Notes: generated by a model from the letters alone, not told the origin. Positions 12,949-25,759 are shown, numbered from the stretch's first letter. The stretch is DNA of 64,000 bases from Promerops cafer (GCA_013398275.1 VZSE01002590.1:510614-574613), one strand, 5' to 3'. Numbers and translations are program-made.

Positions 12949-13089
12949 TCTAGTTTAATCGATCTCAAAGAACATGCATCTTCATTGGCATCAGCAGGGC
13001 TGAAAAGAGACTCCAAACTTAAGTCTTTAGAAATAGCCATAGAACAAAAGAAAGAAGAGTGTAGTAAGTTGGAAGCACAGTTGAAAAAG
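12949..13089 (+). CDS. ERC2: ERC2 internal exon (47 codons, phase 0)
   Basis: Encodes 47 coiled-coil residues, opening SSLIDLKEHASSLASAGLK and ending EECSKLEAQLKK. The SSLASAGLKRDSKLKSLE stretch is characteristic of the ELKS/CAST family. Acceptor ttttccag before 12949 and a perfect consensus donor AAG|gtaagt at 13089/13090. 141 nt, phase 0 at both ends. It can splice either to the exon at 22467 or first to the 36-nt candidate microexon at 16481; both joins keep the frame. An ATG at 12934 lies in the intron before the exon and is not a start codon. Confidence 0.96.
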
Positions 13090-16000
13090 GTAAGTTCCAT
13101 CTTAAAACAAACAGCAAAACAAAAATCAGCATCCCATACCCTCATTTTGAAACGATGAGCTTATTTACTCTTCTGGAGTAAATCTAGAATCTACCCATCT
13201 TATGCTGTTTGCTGATGCTTGCATCAAGTACTGCTTTTTCTCAAGAGGTTTGTACCAAAGCCACTAGTGAGCCTCAGAAATTGTCCTGAGTACCTCTATG
13301 AGGGAATTCTGAGAAGCTGAAACAAATAGATGAACTGAGAGCAGGACATTGGAGGGAAAAGGGCAGAAAGAAATTATCAATCCAGCAATTTATATGTATG
13401 TGAATTAACACCACTTTTAGAAGTAAACTGAAATGTTTGCAGGATGAGAAAAAAATTAAAGGCTTGTCCAAGAAATGCTGGAATTCCAAATAAAAAAAAT
13501 CAGCTTCTAAAATGAAAACTCTAGATAGGTTTTATTTTGACGTATTTTTGGCTTTGTGTGTGAACACATATTTGTGATAATTAAGCAAAATAATCAAAAG
13601 TTTATATCAGCTGTCAATTCAGTATTTCTGTTCAGCAAGAAGTGGAAGCAAGCATTTCAAGGAAAACGTGCAAACCCTGTATTTTGTTACATGGTTTTAC
13701 TTAAATTGCTGCAATAAACTAGGTTTTGCTTAAAAGACTTGCAAGTGTTCTGATACCATTGTTTCTTTGACCTTTCTCTGTGTTGTTGGGTAATGTCTGC
13801 TCTCATTGTTCTCATCACGTATTTGATGGGGTCAGGCATTACGTTTGCCTTCTGCAATTCATGACTGAGTGTACATCAAGTGTTTGTTTTTTTTTTTAAA
13901 TATTGATATAGTTTCTCATTTTCTGGTAAATAATATTTGTTCTGTGAATGTTGTCACTGTTAGCATAATATTCTGACACTCTTTTTACCCAGGTTGAGTA
14001 GTATCCTGCTCAGTGATTAAGCATTGTTTCAATAGCCTGACCTGTGAAGAAGGTATTGCAAATTATAAAGGATACCAGTGTGTAAACCTTATACTTGTAT
14101 TCTTTCTTAATTCAGAATGAATATGTGCAATTAGGTGCCTGCATTAGATCATTAGTTGAGAGGAAGGGAGGCTTTTTTCAATAAATACATACAAATGGAA
14201 ACACAAATAATTTAAATGTCCGATAGCTTAAAAATGCTATTGATGGCAGAATTAAAATCTCCAAAGAAAAAGTTTCTCTGGAAGTCATTTAATTTGCTTT
14301 AGTTTGTTAAAATATATGTTCGTTTACTTTGCACTCCACTACAACAGATACTTCATTACAATCTGAAATATCTTTTTTTCTTCATTTAAAAAATATAGTT
14401 AAAAGAACCCTGGAAGCACAGATCACTTAAAAAACACTCATCAAAAGCCTCTTGAAGGACTTGAAATCCTAAGTCAATCGTTTATGACTGTACATAAACA
14501 CACATCATAGAGTCATGGAGAAACAAGCACAAAAGTCAGAGAGTTTCTGGGATGTCTTTTGTATAAAAAGGGAGCGTGTTTCTTGTGTATAAATACAAAC
14601 AATTATTCAATGAAAGTTGAAAACATAATAGTTTTATTATATCATAAATACAGCATAAAGCCCCAATGGAAATTCACCTACCATCTGTAGGAGACCAGGT
14701 ATTTCCACAATAAAATGTAGTTACAACCTTCTTTCTGGGCATGCTTAATTGAACAGAAACAGTGACTGTTAATGACAGTAGACTCCTAACAGTCATTTTC
14801 AATTCACATTTTCTTTAATGAAATACTTTACGTTCAAACCTGTAAATACCCTGCGTTAAAAGTAATTGGTCCCCAGAAAAATACCTGCACCGTGTTCTCA
14901 CTCCTCAGGAAACTGAGTGAAACAGAAACCTGGGTCACTCTTGCACATGTCTGGGTCAGAGGAGGAGGGGACAGCCACAGGGTCATAAATGAACCCACGT
15001 GTCCCATGAGTGTGCTCACGTGTGAGCATCAACCACTGCAGGAGCAGAGGGGTCTGGCACAGTTTACATCTCTCTTTCAAAACTTGCTCCAAGGGGCTGT
15101 TTCCTTGAAAAAATTCCAAGTAGCTTACACAGTAGTCCTCTCGGAAAATATCATAGAGGAGGTACTTTGTTATGCTGCTGTAAAATAATTTATAGTTCAA
15201 TGTTGATTTATAAGTTTTAAGAGATTAAGAAATATGAAGATAGTACTCTGTGCATGCTTGCTGGGCATTAGTTTTGCATGAGCACTAATGGTGGTAAATG
15301 CTATGTCTGAAGGAAAATGTGCACAAGGGGCAAGTCCTAACTAAAACTGTAAATAAAAAACACCAAGACAAGTTTTAGAGTTTCTCCTCCCCAGCTCTCC
15401 CTGCTTTCTGTTTTTTGGAGACAATAAGATTCATTTATTGATAATAAAGATGGATTTTATAGGATCTGATTAGATACAAGTATTTTTCAGTACTGCATAA
15501 CTGGCTTTTTGCATTTTGGCAAGAAAAAATATGCTGATTCTAAACCCACGATTTTACACAGTAGGCACATTTCAAAAATAATGAAAAGGATATTTGTACA
15601 AAGTAATTATTCATGTGACTGTGCTATACTTTGGTATAAAAAGTAATGTTTTAAATTATAGACATGCTTATTGAACATTTTGTGACAAATATTATGGATT
15701 GAAATTCATAAAAAAATTTTAAAAGAAAAAATTCTAAATACCAGAGAATGGTCAGTGCTTTTTTCCCAAAATTCCACAGATTTTTATTGATTTACTTTGT
15801 ATTGCTACTTGTGAAAGAACAGCAGGAATTACCTAATAGGTAGCAAAGTGTTTTGTATATATATATATGTGTGTGTATATATAATCTTTATTATCCACTC
15901 TAGAATTTCCTCCTTTTGTTGTTTTTCATTATCTTAAATTTACTTGCTTACTGACATATTTGCAGTTGCTAAAGTACTATTTGCCAAGCTGTATTGTTGG

Positions 16001-16480
16001 AAAGTCATTCTGCATAGAAAATTCAGTATTGTACTAAGCAAAAGGAAAGTAATAAATTTAATGATACTATTTAATTAATCTTTTATTATTACTGTCTTTG
16101 AAGCTTTGGTGATAAATTGCAGCCTCAGCCAAAAGCACTTCTCGTGATTCATTGCTTGAGACCAGCACTTAATGTATCATCAAAAGTGGACACCTCTCTT
16201 TATTTCATGGGTTATTTAACTTGAGAAAGGGAAAGTAACACAAACCTTAAATATCTTACTCCAGCTATTCTTTTTTAGGAGCCAAAGTCAACATTTATGT
16301 TTCCCCAGTGCCTCTCACTTTCACCAAGGAATGTTTAGAATCTTAAATTTCCACTTTTTTTTTTTTTAATGACAAGTTTTTCTGTGCAAATGCACTGGTT
16401 TTGTTGAGCTAATGCTGTTTTCCTGGATCTTTCCTTCTTTTCCTGTCTGTGCTTCACTCCCTACCAACTTTGCAATGTAG
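13090..16480 (+). other. ERC2: ERC2 intron, part before candidate microexon
   Basis: AT-rich intron beginning with a strong gtaagt donor. It contains a short TA/TG microsatellite at 15854-15883 and a 13-T run near 16355. The segment about 14880-15110 is richer in G+C and open on both strands for about 100 codons (14892-15200), but I recognise no protein or repeat family in it. The last 70 nt (16410-16480) form a pyrimidine-rich tract ending gcaatgtag. Confidence 0.7.
15854..15883. repeat. (TA)n/(TG)n microsatellite
   Basis: Alternating purine-pyrimidine tract: TA repeats, then a short TG run, then TA repeats. It could be length-polymorphic. It sits in an intron with no evident function. Confidence 0.85.
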
Positions 16481-16516
16481 CAAGCTGAGCAGTTGTTCAA
16501 TCAGATGTACAATCCA
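16481..16516 (+). CDS. ERC2: Candidate ERC2 36-nt cassette microexon
   Basis: A 36-nt segment reads QAEQLFNQMYNP in phase 0 and lies in the intron between two phase-0 ERC2 exons, so inclusion adds exactly 12 residues after the ...AQLKK end of the previous exon. The acceptor gcaatgtag follows about 60 nt of pyrimidine-rich sequence that includes a TGC at 16450-16452. The donor is CCA|gtaagt, a full 6-nt U1 match. The inserted peptide contains Pro, Asn and aromatic residues, unlike the Glu/Lys-rich rod, so it would interrupt or hinge the coiled coil. I have a vague, unverified memory of a similar peptide in ERC2 entries of other vertebrates. It could still be a cryptic site pair, but the frame, length and splice signals together argue for a real alternative exon. 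Confidence 0.72.
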
Positions 16517-18871
16517 GTAAGTTCATTTCTAAAATGCCCGCTGTAACATATGGAAGCATGAGGATCCATTCCCTTCCTGTGTTGTGCTCTTCCTCTGTGG
16601 AGCTTTGCAGAACACTCCTGATGCTCACTATGCTGTATCCATTACATCCAAATAAATGAACTTTGAGGAGTTGAAGGCCATTTTAAGAATCTGAAATGTT
16701 TTAAATAGGTCCATACTGTGTTCCTGAGAAAACAAACGTCCTTTATGTCCTCAACTTCTCCGTTAGAAAATGCATGCAGATTTTTTTTCCTTTTGCTTTG
16801 CTTTTTAATTCCTCCTTGTGCAGTACTTTATTCGATCCTTCAAACTTATGGAACTCCTAATTTGTTCAGTTTATCTTCAATGACTGAGTTAATTAGATGA
16901 AGAATATCTAGGAAATGACTGGCAGTATTTTCAAAAGTCCACATGAATAAAACAGATCAGTTCTACTAATGAAAGAGTGTATATAGTTATGATATACGCA
17001 TTAGGAACATGGAAACTTTGTATTTAAGTGAAGAAAATACTGAAATATGAAATGATAAATGCAAAATGCAGTTTTTGCAAAAGCACAGTATTGCTTTGGC
17101 TTTTTTAGCATTGATATTCTCACCAATGCCTGCTTTAATTGCACAATATATCTTTTGACTTGATTCCTTTTTCAATTTGAGGAAGAGCAGCAACAACCCT
17201 TTTCTCTGCAGAGAGGAGTTTCTCTCTTTTTGGCTGAGACTGTTACATTTAATGTGCTGTGAGCATCACAGGACAGAAAAATGATGTAACTGTAAGAGCA
17301 ATTTAAAAGCTATAGTTTACATAGTAATCCTAGTCAGAATCACTATGTAATTTGGATAGTGTATATATAGAAGAACTGGGTTTGTAGCTTAAGTAATGTG
17401 ATACTACACATTAGAGGAGGTGTTGCCATCACTGGAGTCAATGGGAGCTTTGCCATGAGTGTCCATGGACCAGGATTCCAGCTTCGGAATCTATTATGGT
17501 TAGGTTTTGTAGTTCTAACCATGTAATGGATGTGTCTTGACTTCTGTATGGGAAAAGAGAGTCTCACAGAATGTGCTGTATTTACTTTTAAAGTTATTGG
17601 TGTTTAGAATTTAGTCATAAATTGTAGCACAATAGCATAAAACCTGGTATTACCTCTTCTATCCTCTACTTCTACAGCACAGTGCTGGAGAAAGAGCTTG
17701 TCCTTTTCAATGATAACCCCCTTTTTTTCTGTATCATCTTGGGTCACTTCTGTGGTAGTTATGTTTCTCTTCATACCATTTACACTGCTCCTGTGCGTGT
17801 CTTTTCAGACTGGAGTCATTTTACTGTTAGTTTTTAGCTTGTTTTTTGTAAATACTGGCCAGTCATTACCTCAATATTAGTGATTCTGCTGTATAGAATT
17901 CATTTGTTACTTCCTGATCTGTTTGTGTGCAGTATTCCAAAGTCAGTCCTTTTCTTAACTGTTTTTTCTGCCTTTACATGGTTAATTTTCAAAAGGACAG
18001 CCTGTTGGAAGTTGCAAAACAATGGATGCAAGATCCTTTTCCTTTGGCACCAGGCAGCAATCATTCTATACCCACAAGATTATTTTTTCAAATAAACTTC
18101 TCTTGCTCACCTTCTTTCTTCTCCTACATATATGAGAATAAGTTGTAAATAGAATTTGACATACATTTCTTCATGCTTTAAAGGTGAACTTTTTGAAATA
18201 CCCAATGAGATTTTGTGCAAAATTGATTATAAGAAATTACTTTATTGTGTTTGTGCTGTCATGAAAATATCATGTGGTACTGAGTCTGGAGTTCAGGTGA
18301 ACCTTTTTCTGAATATTAAAGACTAAATTTTCCAAGATCTTCTATAAGAGAAATGTCAGATTAAAATTTAAAGTACTTGCAGAATATACCATAAATTACT
18401 TAGATCAGTCCCTAAATTAAATGAAAACCTCCTGAGTGTAAGGAGACAAGAAAATTCATGTGACAGCAATCTTCTTTTTCCATTTATTCTTGAAAGTAAT
18501 AAAATTTGAAGGATCTTACAAAGTAATATCTTGCATGTAAATTCTGCTGTTCCTTTTCTTTTTTTAAATTTTAAGTACCCACTTGATTTCTGTATGTTTG
18601 TGTCTGAAGCTTTAAAAATGTAATACTTATCTATCCATCCACTTATATTATGCAGAATAATACATGCATGACTGTACCATAGGACTTTAATAGCCTAAAT
18701 AATTAATGTTGCATGTCTGTGCCACACTGTTATGATATTTCTGTAGGAAATTTGTGGTTTACATAAGGAAATGTTACTTTTCTTCTAAACCATTTACAGT
18801 GCTTATGAAGCAAAGATCAGAACAGATGTATAATTAATGTAAAATTTTGTGAAATTCTAATGGTTGTGTGA

Positions 18872-18905
18872 TATGCTATTTTTACTCAGTTGTGAAAATA
18901 GCATA
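18872..18905. repeat. Inverted repeat with 11-bp perfect stem
   Basis: TATGCTATTTT at 18872-18882 is the exact reverse complement of 18895-18905, leaving a 12-nt loop. In RNA this is a short AU-rich hairpin, too short for a microRNA precursor. No function is evident. Confidence 0.8.
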
Positions 18906-19764
18906 CAGCATCACAGTCATAATATTGGGAGAAAAAGCATCATAAAATGAGGGGGTTAGTTGAAATTAACCTAATCTGCACACACAAGGGTTATCATTTG
19001 CAGATTCAGATTTAAGAAAGCTGAAAAATACACATGGACCAGTCCCTCTTACCCATAAAAGCCCCATAGAAACAGAAAATGTGTCTTCCAAGGTAACAGA
19101 CAACTTAGGGAGTAAACAGGGGACAGAAATTAAACAGAAAAAGGAGAGGACAGCAGAAACAGGCAGAGACGTTTTGATTCATGTGAACCATGCAGCTTCT
19201 ATCTAGAAATGATCCAACAGTTCAGGCTGCAGCCTAAAAAAAGCCAAAGAAATCTGCCCTGTCCTGGCAGGAGCAGGGTCAATATCAACTCAGCTGCCTT
19301 TTAACTCCTTTGGGCCTACTGTTTGACCTCAAAAGTCAAGTTCCATCTGTCAACAAATCACCCCTGATCTGTACACAACAAATTCAAAAAGGTGCCTAGT
19401 TCAGATCCAAACACATCTTTCAAAGCCATAAAATAAAATGGGGCCTTATAAGTAATTCTATGCCTTTGTCCTGGCAATGGCAGATGGATTGTGTTTTGCT
19501 CTTTTCTAGTATCAGCAGCTTTGTTTACAATGTGAAGATTCCTGTAAAGGGAATTGCAGGTTAAAGTGCCACCTGCAGAAAGCTCTTTGTAAAAATTGTT
19601 TCTTGTTCTACCTCTCCCTTTTTAACTAACTTTCCTTTACTTCTTCATTTGGGCAATAGAAATTGTAGAAATCTGGTTCCTGCCAATAATCCAAAAAAGA
19701 TTCTCTAAATGCTTTGAAAAGTAGAGGCAATCAGCTAAATTGGTGGTTTGCAATACTGTTTTTG

Positions 19765-19783
19765 TTTTTTTTTTTTTTTTTTT
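19765..19783. repeat. Poly-T run (19 nt)
   Basis: Uninterrupted T run in the intron, preceded by a short T/G stretch. There is no recognisable SINE or LINE body next to it, so it is best read as a simple homopolymer and possible polymorphic site. Confidence 0.9.
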
Positions 19784-22039
19784 CTTTAAGACCAACCTTG
19801 GAGTAACTGAATGCTTACATTGATTTATATGTTACATTGAATGGATGCTTAATCACGTTTAATCATACCTCAGAAGTTCCAAGTCATGTTGGGGAAAATG
19901 CAGTGACCCAGTTTGTGCTGCAGAATTTTCCAAAAACTCATCCCACAAATATGGAATAGCATGAGTACCACAGAAAACATGAGAACTGAAAATACTTTTG
20001 CAACTTAATGTTGATTTCCTTAGCATGCTATTGAGCAAAGATTTAAAGGGCTAAACTGAGGGATATATTTATTATTTCAGGTGATGATTTGCTTATCAGC
20101 TGTGCAGTAGATAACTTTTTCAGTACATTTCTGAGCTGCTGTGTGATGGGAATACTCTATGGTGGTAGAACATTTGGCACCTCTGCATTGGTGATGCTAT
20201 CATGTTCTTGCCCATTTAGGCATTTTCCTTGTAGAAAGTGCAATGTGGCAATGAAATAAAAAAAGAGACAGGCTTCTCTCTCTCACCTGCATTGCTTCTT
20301 GTTCTGGGGTAAGAGAAGGGTAGAGGTACTCAGGGAAAAAAAGTTTGGGCTGAAGCTGAGACTTTATGCTAAAGTGAAGACTGTTAGAGGAAGGAAGATG
20401 GGTGTTTTTCCTCTCTGAAATTATGGAAGCAAGGCTGGTATGTAATTAATTGTGTACCAGAGTAAAGGGAAGGGACAGAAAGGTGACAGGGAGTCGCATG
20501 AAAGAGCAGTAGCCTTTAGAGAGGAGCTGTGAAATTCTGGATTTACCCTTGGGAGAGGAGGAGAAATCCGACAAATAGGGAACAATATGCTTTTTTGTGT
20601 AAGTTTCTTAGTATCTTGAAGGTGGGAGTTGGGTTCTATTTCTTTTTCTAAAGTGAATTTGCCTATGGAATTAATTTATTCCTTGCAAAATTACATAATG
20701 ATAAAGAAGTGTATAATGTCGTAATAGTGCTGATGGATGATCAAAGTGTTTTCTCAGATAACTGGCCTTGAGTCTGAGTATTACATTGACTTCAAAAATT
20801 ACAAAGCTAGTTGAAAGTAAGTTTCTTGATACAATTAATAACTGGTATTAAAGAGATCCAAGTTTATTATTAAGGAAGATAATGAGCCTGAAAAACAATC
20901 TGTTGCTGGCATGTCACTCAAACAGTAAAATCAAGACACTCTTTGAATGTTACCTTGAAAAAAGTTCTGGGTTTAAAAACCCCTGAATTTGCATGGAATT
21001 CAAGACTGGAGCATGTATCAAAACAGACATTTTGAAGAGCAAGGTCAGTAGGTTCATTAGGTTCCTCATGTCATTCCCTTGGCTTCTTTTGGTGATGAAA
21101 TATTTCTTCTGAATAAAACCTCTGAGTAGGATAAATAACACTTCAAATCTACTATCTTTTTCTTATTATCCTCATGCTTAAATGATATGTTACATGCAAA
21201 CCCCTTAAGTTTCTTCCCTACTAATTTCATTTTTTTTGTTGTATTTATGGTAAACTCAGACTTGTTCTTTATTTATACAGAAAAATTTAACCATTGCAAA
21301 GAATATGGACCTTCTAGTATCTGTAGTTTCTATTAGTTCTTTCCCAAACATGCATGCTTCATTTTGCTCTGCATTTCTTTCATTGCTTGCTTGCATTGTC
21401 AGTTCCCTGAAATTAAGAAGGATAAGTAAGTCCACGTCTTCGCTGCGTACTAAGATAGTTGGAGGACCTTCAGTTCTAAATATCATGAATTTCTGTAAAA
21501 ATCCTGTATGTTACCTGAATTTTCTATGTTTAATGTGCACTGCCTTAAACTACTTCTTTTTTCCTTGCCTGCTCTTTCAAGATGCCAATTAGGAATAATG
21601 GGAAGCAAGGGGTAGGCTAAGCATTGCAGTGCATCGTTGTTTCCATCTGTCTGTGATTATTCCAGCCAACAGTTGAAAGCACTGGGTGCCAGGTCATGCT
21701 CCCATTGAAGTTAATTGGGTTTTTGCCATTAGGTTTGATGGGAGCTGGACTGGGCTCTGCACTGTTGTTGTTGTTTTCATTGCGTTCTCTCTTGTCATTG
21801 AAACTCCCACCCATCCATGCATGTGTTTGCCAGGTTTGTGCTGTTTTCACCAATGGGCTTGTTCCTCTGATGTTGCAGGTTAAGTATTAATGATAAGATG
21901 AAAAGGATTATTGGGTAAGATGTCTGCTGAAAGCAGCTTCTTAGTTTATTGGTTTATCTTTTAAAATCACCTCTGCATTAAAACCAATTTCTTCCCTTTA
22001 AATTCTTTGTATCAAACTGCATTTGAGACATCTGGTGAT

Positions 22040-22078
22040 ACAGATATATATATATACAGTATGTATATATATATCTGT
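22040..22078. repeat. AT-rich near-perfect palindrome
   Basis: ACAG plus alternating AT and a C (22040-22057), then a five-base spacer, then the mirror-complement G plus alternating TA and CTGT (22063-22078). The arms differ by one AT unit. The tract would form a stable cruciform or hairpin and is likely length-variable. It lies about 390 nt upstream of the ERC2 exon at 22467. Confidence 0.85.
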
Positions 22079-22466
22079 GTTTGTGTTTTTATACATGGAC
22101 AGAGTGTGTGGTTTATATATAGGGAAAGAGGACATGATTTTTTAAGAAATTGCCTATATATTCAAAACACACTGAGCTTAACGTGAATTTAATGAATTAC
22201 AAGGTGAGTTTTTTGTTAAATTTGAAAACAGACCTTTAAAATGGGGCCACTTTAATATGTAAAAAACTCCTTAATAAATCCCCTCCCCTTTCAGGATGAT
22301 AGAATTTGACTACACAGATATTTTCATTTCTTTTTATAATGCATCAGACGGGAATACCCATAATCCTTTTTAATGAAAACTTGAACTCCGAGACTGAAGA
22401 AGTAAAGCTCTTAAAGCTATTTAAGTTATTGTCATCCTTTTCTTTTTTGAAATATTGATTCTGAAG

Positions 22467-22660
22467 GCTCATGAAGCTGAAGAGGAGGCACGGATGAATC
22501 CAGAATTTGCAGACAGAATGAAACAGCTTGACAAAGAGGCATCGTACTATAGAGAAGAATGTGGCAAAGCTCAGGCTGAGGTTGACAGACTTCTAGAAAT
22601 ACTCAAGGAAGTAGAGAATGAGAAGAATGACAAAGATAAGAAAATTGCTGAGTTAGAAAG
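22467..22660 (+). CDS. ERC2: ERC2 internal exon (194 nt, phase 0 to phase 2)
   Basis: Encodes 64 complete codons plus two bases (AG). The peptide opens AHEAEEEARMNPEFADRMK and ends KNDKDKKIAELE. The RMNPEFAD and LDKEASYYR segments are, as I recall, ERC2 rather than ERC1 sequence (ERC1 has different residues there), while EVDRLLEILKEVENEK is shared by both. Acceptor ctgaag before 22467; donor AAAG|gtaatt at 22660/22661. The trailing AG combines with the next exon: with C of the 12-nt microexon it gives Ser, with A of the exon at 39153 it gives Arg. The acceptor lacks a close pyrimidine tract, which fits regulated use of the upstream microexon. An ATG at 22455 is intronic. Confidence 0.96.
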
Positions 22661-25600
22661 GTAATTTTTGTATTGTCTTACATTGAGTATCATTTTTGCT
22701 TACTTGATTTTCATTTCAGAAGCAGAGAAGTTAAAAGGGCAGTATGTTTTTTAAGAGAATACTTGTTATGCTTTGTAAAAGAACAAAAAAGGGCTACTTG
22801 AGAACTGCATCTCCTGTCAGCTGACTTTGGAAAAACTTAGTTTCAATTTTTTAACACTCTTCATAAAACAAGCATATATAGGAAAAGTCATGTGCAATTT
22901 ACAGGCACAGCAATCCTCCCAGAAAACTGTGTTGGGCAACAAACCTGTCTTTTAGTAACTGTTGAATCACTGCCCCCACATGTTTCTTCAAGTGTGAACA
23001 TTATCATTATCATTCTCAGAGGTCCTGAAAAGTATTGGTAAGTATTTCTAACCCATCTCATGACTATTTAATAATAGTTGTTACTGTTTCTCAGTGTTCC
23101 CATAGTCTTTGTTTGCTTCAAAAGAATATTTTCTGATAAGGTTGGAGAGGCTTTCCATAATGGAGAGAGGAGGGTTTTGGGATTTGTCTCATGCCCTTTG
23201 TAATTAAATGGGAACCTTCTCCTGTATGGTGTCCTGCTATTTATTTGATTGATCTGTTTTCTTTGTTCTCTTCCTTTAATTAGACACTCTTGTTTGAATG
23301 AAAGAAGGAATTCTGTGTTTTAAAATAATTTATGTAATTTTTTGATTGTGATCAAGTCAGAAGAAAACTGTTTCATCGTTCCAAAAAAGAATTTGAATGA
23401 TTTCATTTTTGTGATCATTGCTATAGTTCCAGTCAAGACAAAGCACCCACTAGGGAGCATTACCATGAAAGAGAGGAACAGGTCAGAAATGTTGGTTACC
23501 TTGGGGGGCAGAAAACAGCCAGCATGGAAAGAAAGATGTGTAGAGCACCTTTTACTGAGGATGACTTATCAACCCTCACAGCTACCTGCTACCAAAACTC
23601 GTTACTCTTTGCAGATGTTTGGTGAAGTTCAGTAATGGTTAAGTGTCATGAGAATGGACAGCTCAAATTCAAAGTGAGAGAAGATTTGTATTTAAAATAG
23701 AACTGATTATTTACATAAGGACAACTTCAATTGGCAGTTATCTCTCTCACCACATCAGAGTTTAGAATACTCAAGTGTTTGCACCTATTTTAATGTGTAA
23801 AGGAGGTCCCAGAGGAAGTGAGTAATCAAAAGTGGTCACTTTGTGCACCATGCCTGTGAGCTCTGCCTATACTCTCCAAAATCCTAAAGCAGCATATTGG
23901 CAAAGATACCACAGTTAAGAGGTTTTATGTGGATGAGGAAGTGCTGCCTTTTCCATGCAGTGGTGCAGGGGCAAATACAGACCCAGACCTGAAATGCAGC
24001 AACTCCAGGTGTGACCACCAGGTGTAAACAGCAACTGGTCCCCTCCTTGCACTGTAAAACTGAATTATTGTGTGACACCAGACTCAATAGTAGGCACAGT
24101 AGTCTTGTGCTCAAGAGGATAATCTTAAGATCTTTATTAGATAGCAATCATGAACGTGTTGAATGTTTGAATATTAAAATGACAAAATTAAAAGATGATC
24201 ATGAGGAAGTACTGAAGCTTGTGATCTCAAATTTCTGGAAATGTTAATTTGATTTAAATGGTTCATGTAAAAAGAGAGAAAGAATTGATAGAGAGCAGTA
24301 AATTCATTTGAATTGAGAATTATTGATTATGAAACAACAAAGATACAAGGAACTAAGGGGTCCAGAGATACTGATACAGCACTGTCAGCATACAATCTGT
24401 TCTTCTTGTCTGAGAATCCTTTAGTGGGTGATGCAATGGAGAGGATTTTCTATTTTTGTATTCATTTTCTCTTCAAATTTGTTATACTCTTAGCAGTGAA
24501 GTTTTGGAACACCAATTTCTAGTCTGTTATTGTTGATGAGGGTGTTGACCCTGCAATAACTTTTCAGAAAATAATGTACTGCTGAGTGCACACAGACTTT
24601 TGAAGAGGATGTACTGTACTTAGAATGTGATGGAGTGGTTAAACTTTGCTATGGACCTTTAGCATATATTTGACATTTCCTCAAACTTCAGATGCAAGGG
24701 CATCTCTGGGGTCCTGTAGGAAAATGAGTGTGATGTTAAAATTCATTTATTCATTCATAGCTTGCTGGGATCCATGTTCACTGCTATGCCAACATCTTTA
24801 CATTGCAAGATTATTACAACATAAATTTGCAAAATATATCAACATATATTTCTGAGGAAGTGATAATCTAGACTATTGCAAGCTGTGGGATCCTCACAAT
24901 ATTTATTATATTCACATATAAATTCTTCAACATAATGAGGTGTGCTTGTATAAATAAGTTTGAAAAGAAAAAATGGTTGCAATAAAGTTATTTACAAATT
25001 CAAACAAAAATTGAAACAAGATGATGAATACTAACATTCTGCTGATCAGAAAGTATTGACACACAAAGTGTCAAGTACTCAGGGGTAGAAATATCTGCTT
25101 TGAGATATGGGCAGTTAAATTTATAAGTGTGTGCTACTTGGCAGATGAACATTATTAATAATTATGAAGAAGTCTTCATATGAATGGTAATTCTTTTGGT
25201 TTTAAAGTGATTTTCTTGGCTCAGAAACTGTCACACTTCAGATTAATATTATTGCTCATATAAAATCATGTTGGTCTGTTTCTGAAATTACTCTCTCTAT
25301 ATTAACTTTGTATTTTACAATGTAGTTTCTTATTACTACACAGGAGAAACTACTCCTTCTTCTATACTAAAGCTATTTGATAACTTTTATTACAATTTGC
25401 ACAATTTATCTGTTTATAATTTTAAAAAGTTTAAAATTAAATGCAAGATACTACATTTAATGTGTAATGTGCTTTTGTTAAACTTAGCTTGCTGTTTTTC
25501 TTTGGTTTTCTTGATGAAGGAAATGTAGTTCAGGGTTTTTGGTTTTATTTTTGTGGCTTTTTTTTAATAGTGTAAATGAAACTGGTTAAGGTGGCCATCA

Positions 25601-25730
25601 GCTCAGGTTGTAATGCAAAGAGCCTCACCAGGGAGAGGGAGCTGCAGCTGAAACAGAACTGTCAGGATTGAAGGAGTATACTGTTTGAAGCTTTTACTAA
25701 TGGTATTAGAATGAGAAGTATATGACTCAT

Positions 25731-25759
25731 AAAACTCATATTTCATAAATATGAGTTTT
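25731..25759. repeat. Inverted repeat with 10-bp perfect stem
   Basis: AAAACTCATA at 25731-25740 pairs exactly with TATGAGTTTT at 25750-25759 across a 9-nt loop. It is a small AU-rich hairpin in the intron, with no known role. Confidence 0.8.

Larger units (their letters stand above)
16517..22466 (+). other. ERC2: ERC2 intron, part after candidate microexon
   Basis: AT-rich intron of about 5.9 kb. It contains a 19-T run at 19765-19783, an 11-bp hairpin at 18872-18905 and an AT-rich inverted repeat at 22040-22078. The acceptor at its 3' end is unusual: a pyrimidine tract at about 22430-22448 is followed by attgattctgaag, so the tract is some 18 nt from the splice site. I see no gene or recognisable transposon. 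The open frames near 17698-18148 and 21256-21890 have no recognisable products. Confidence 0.75.
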
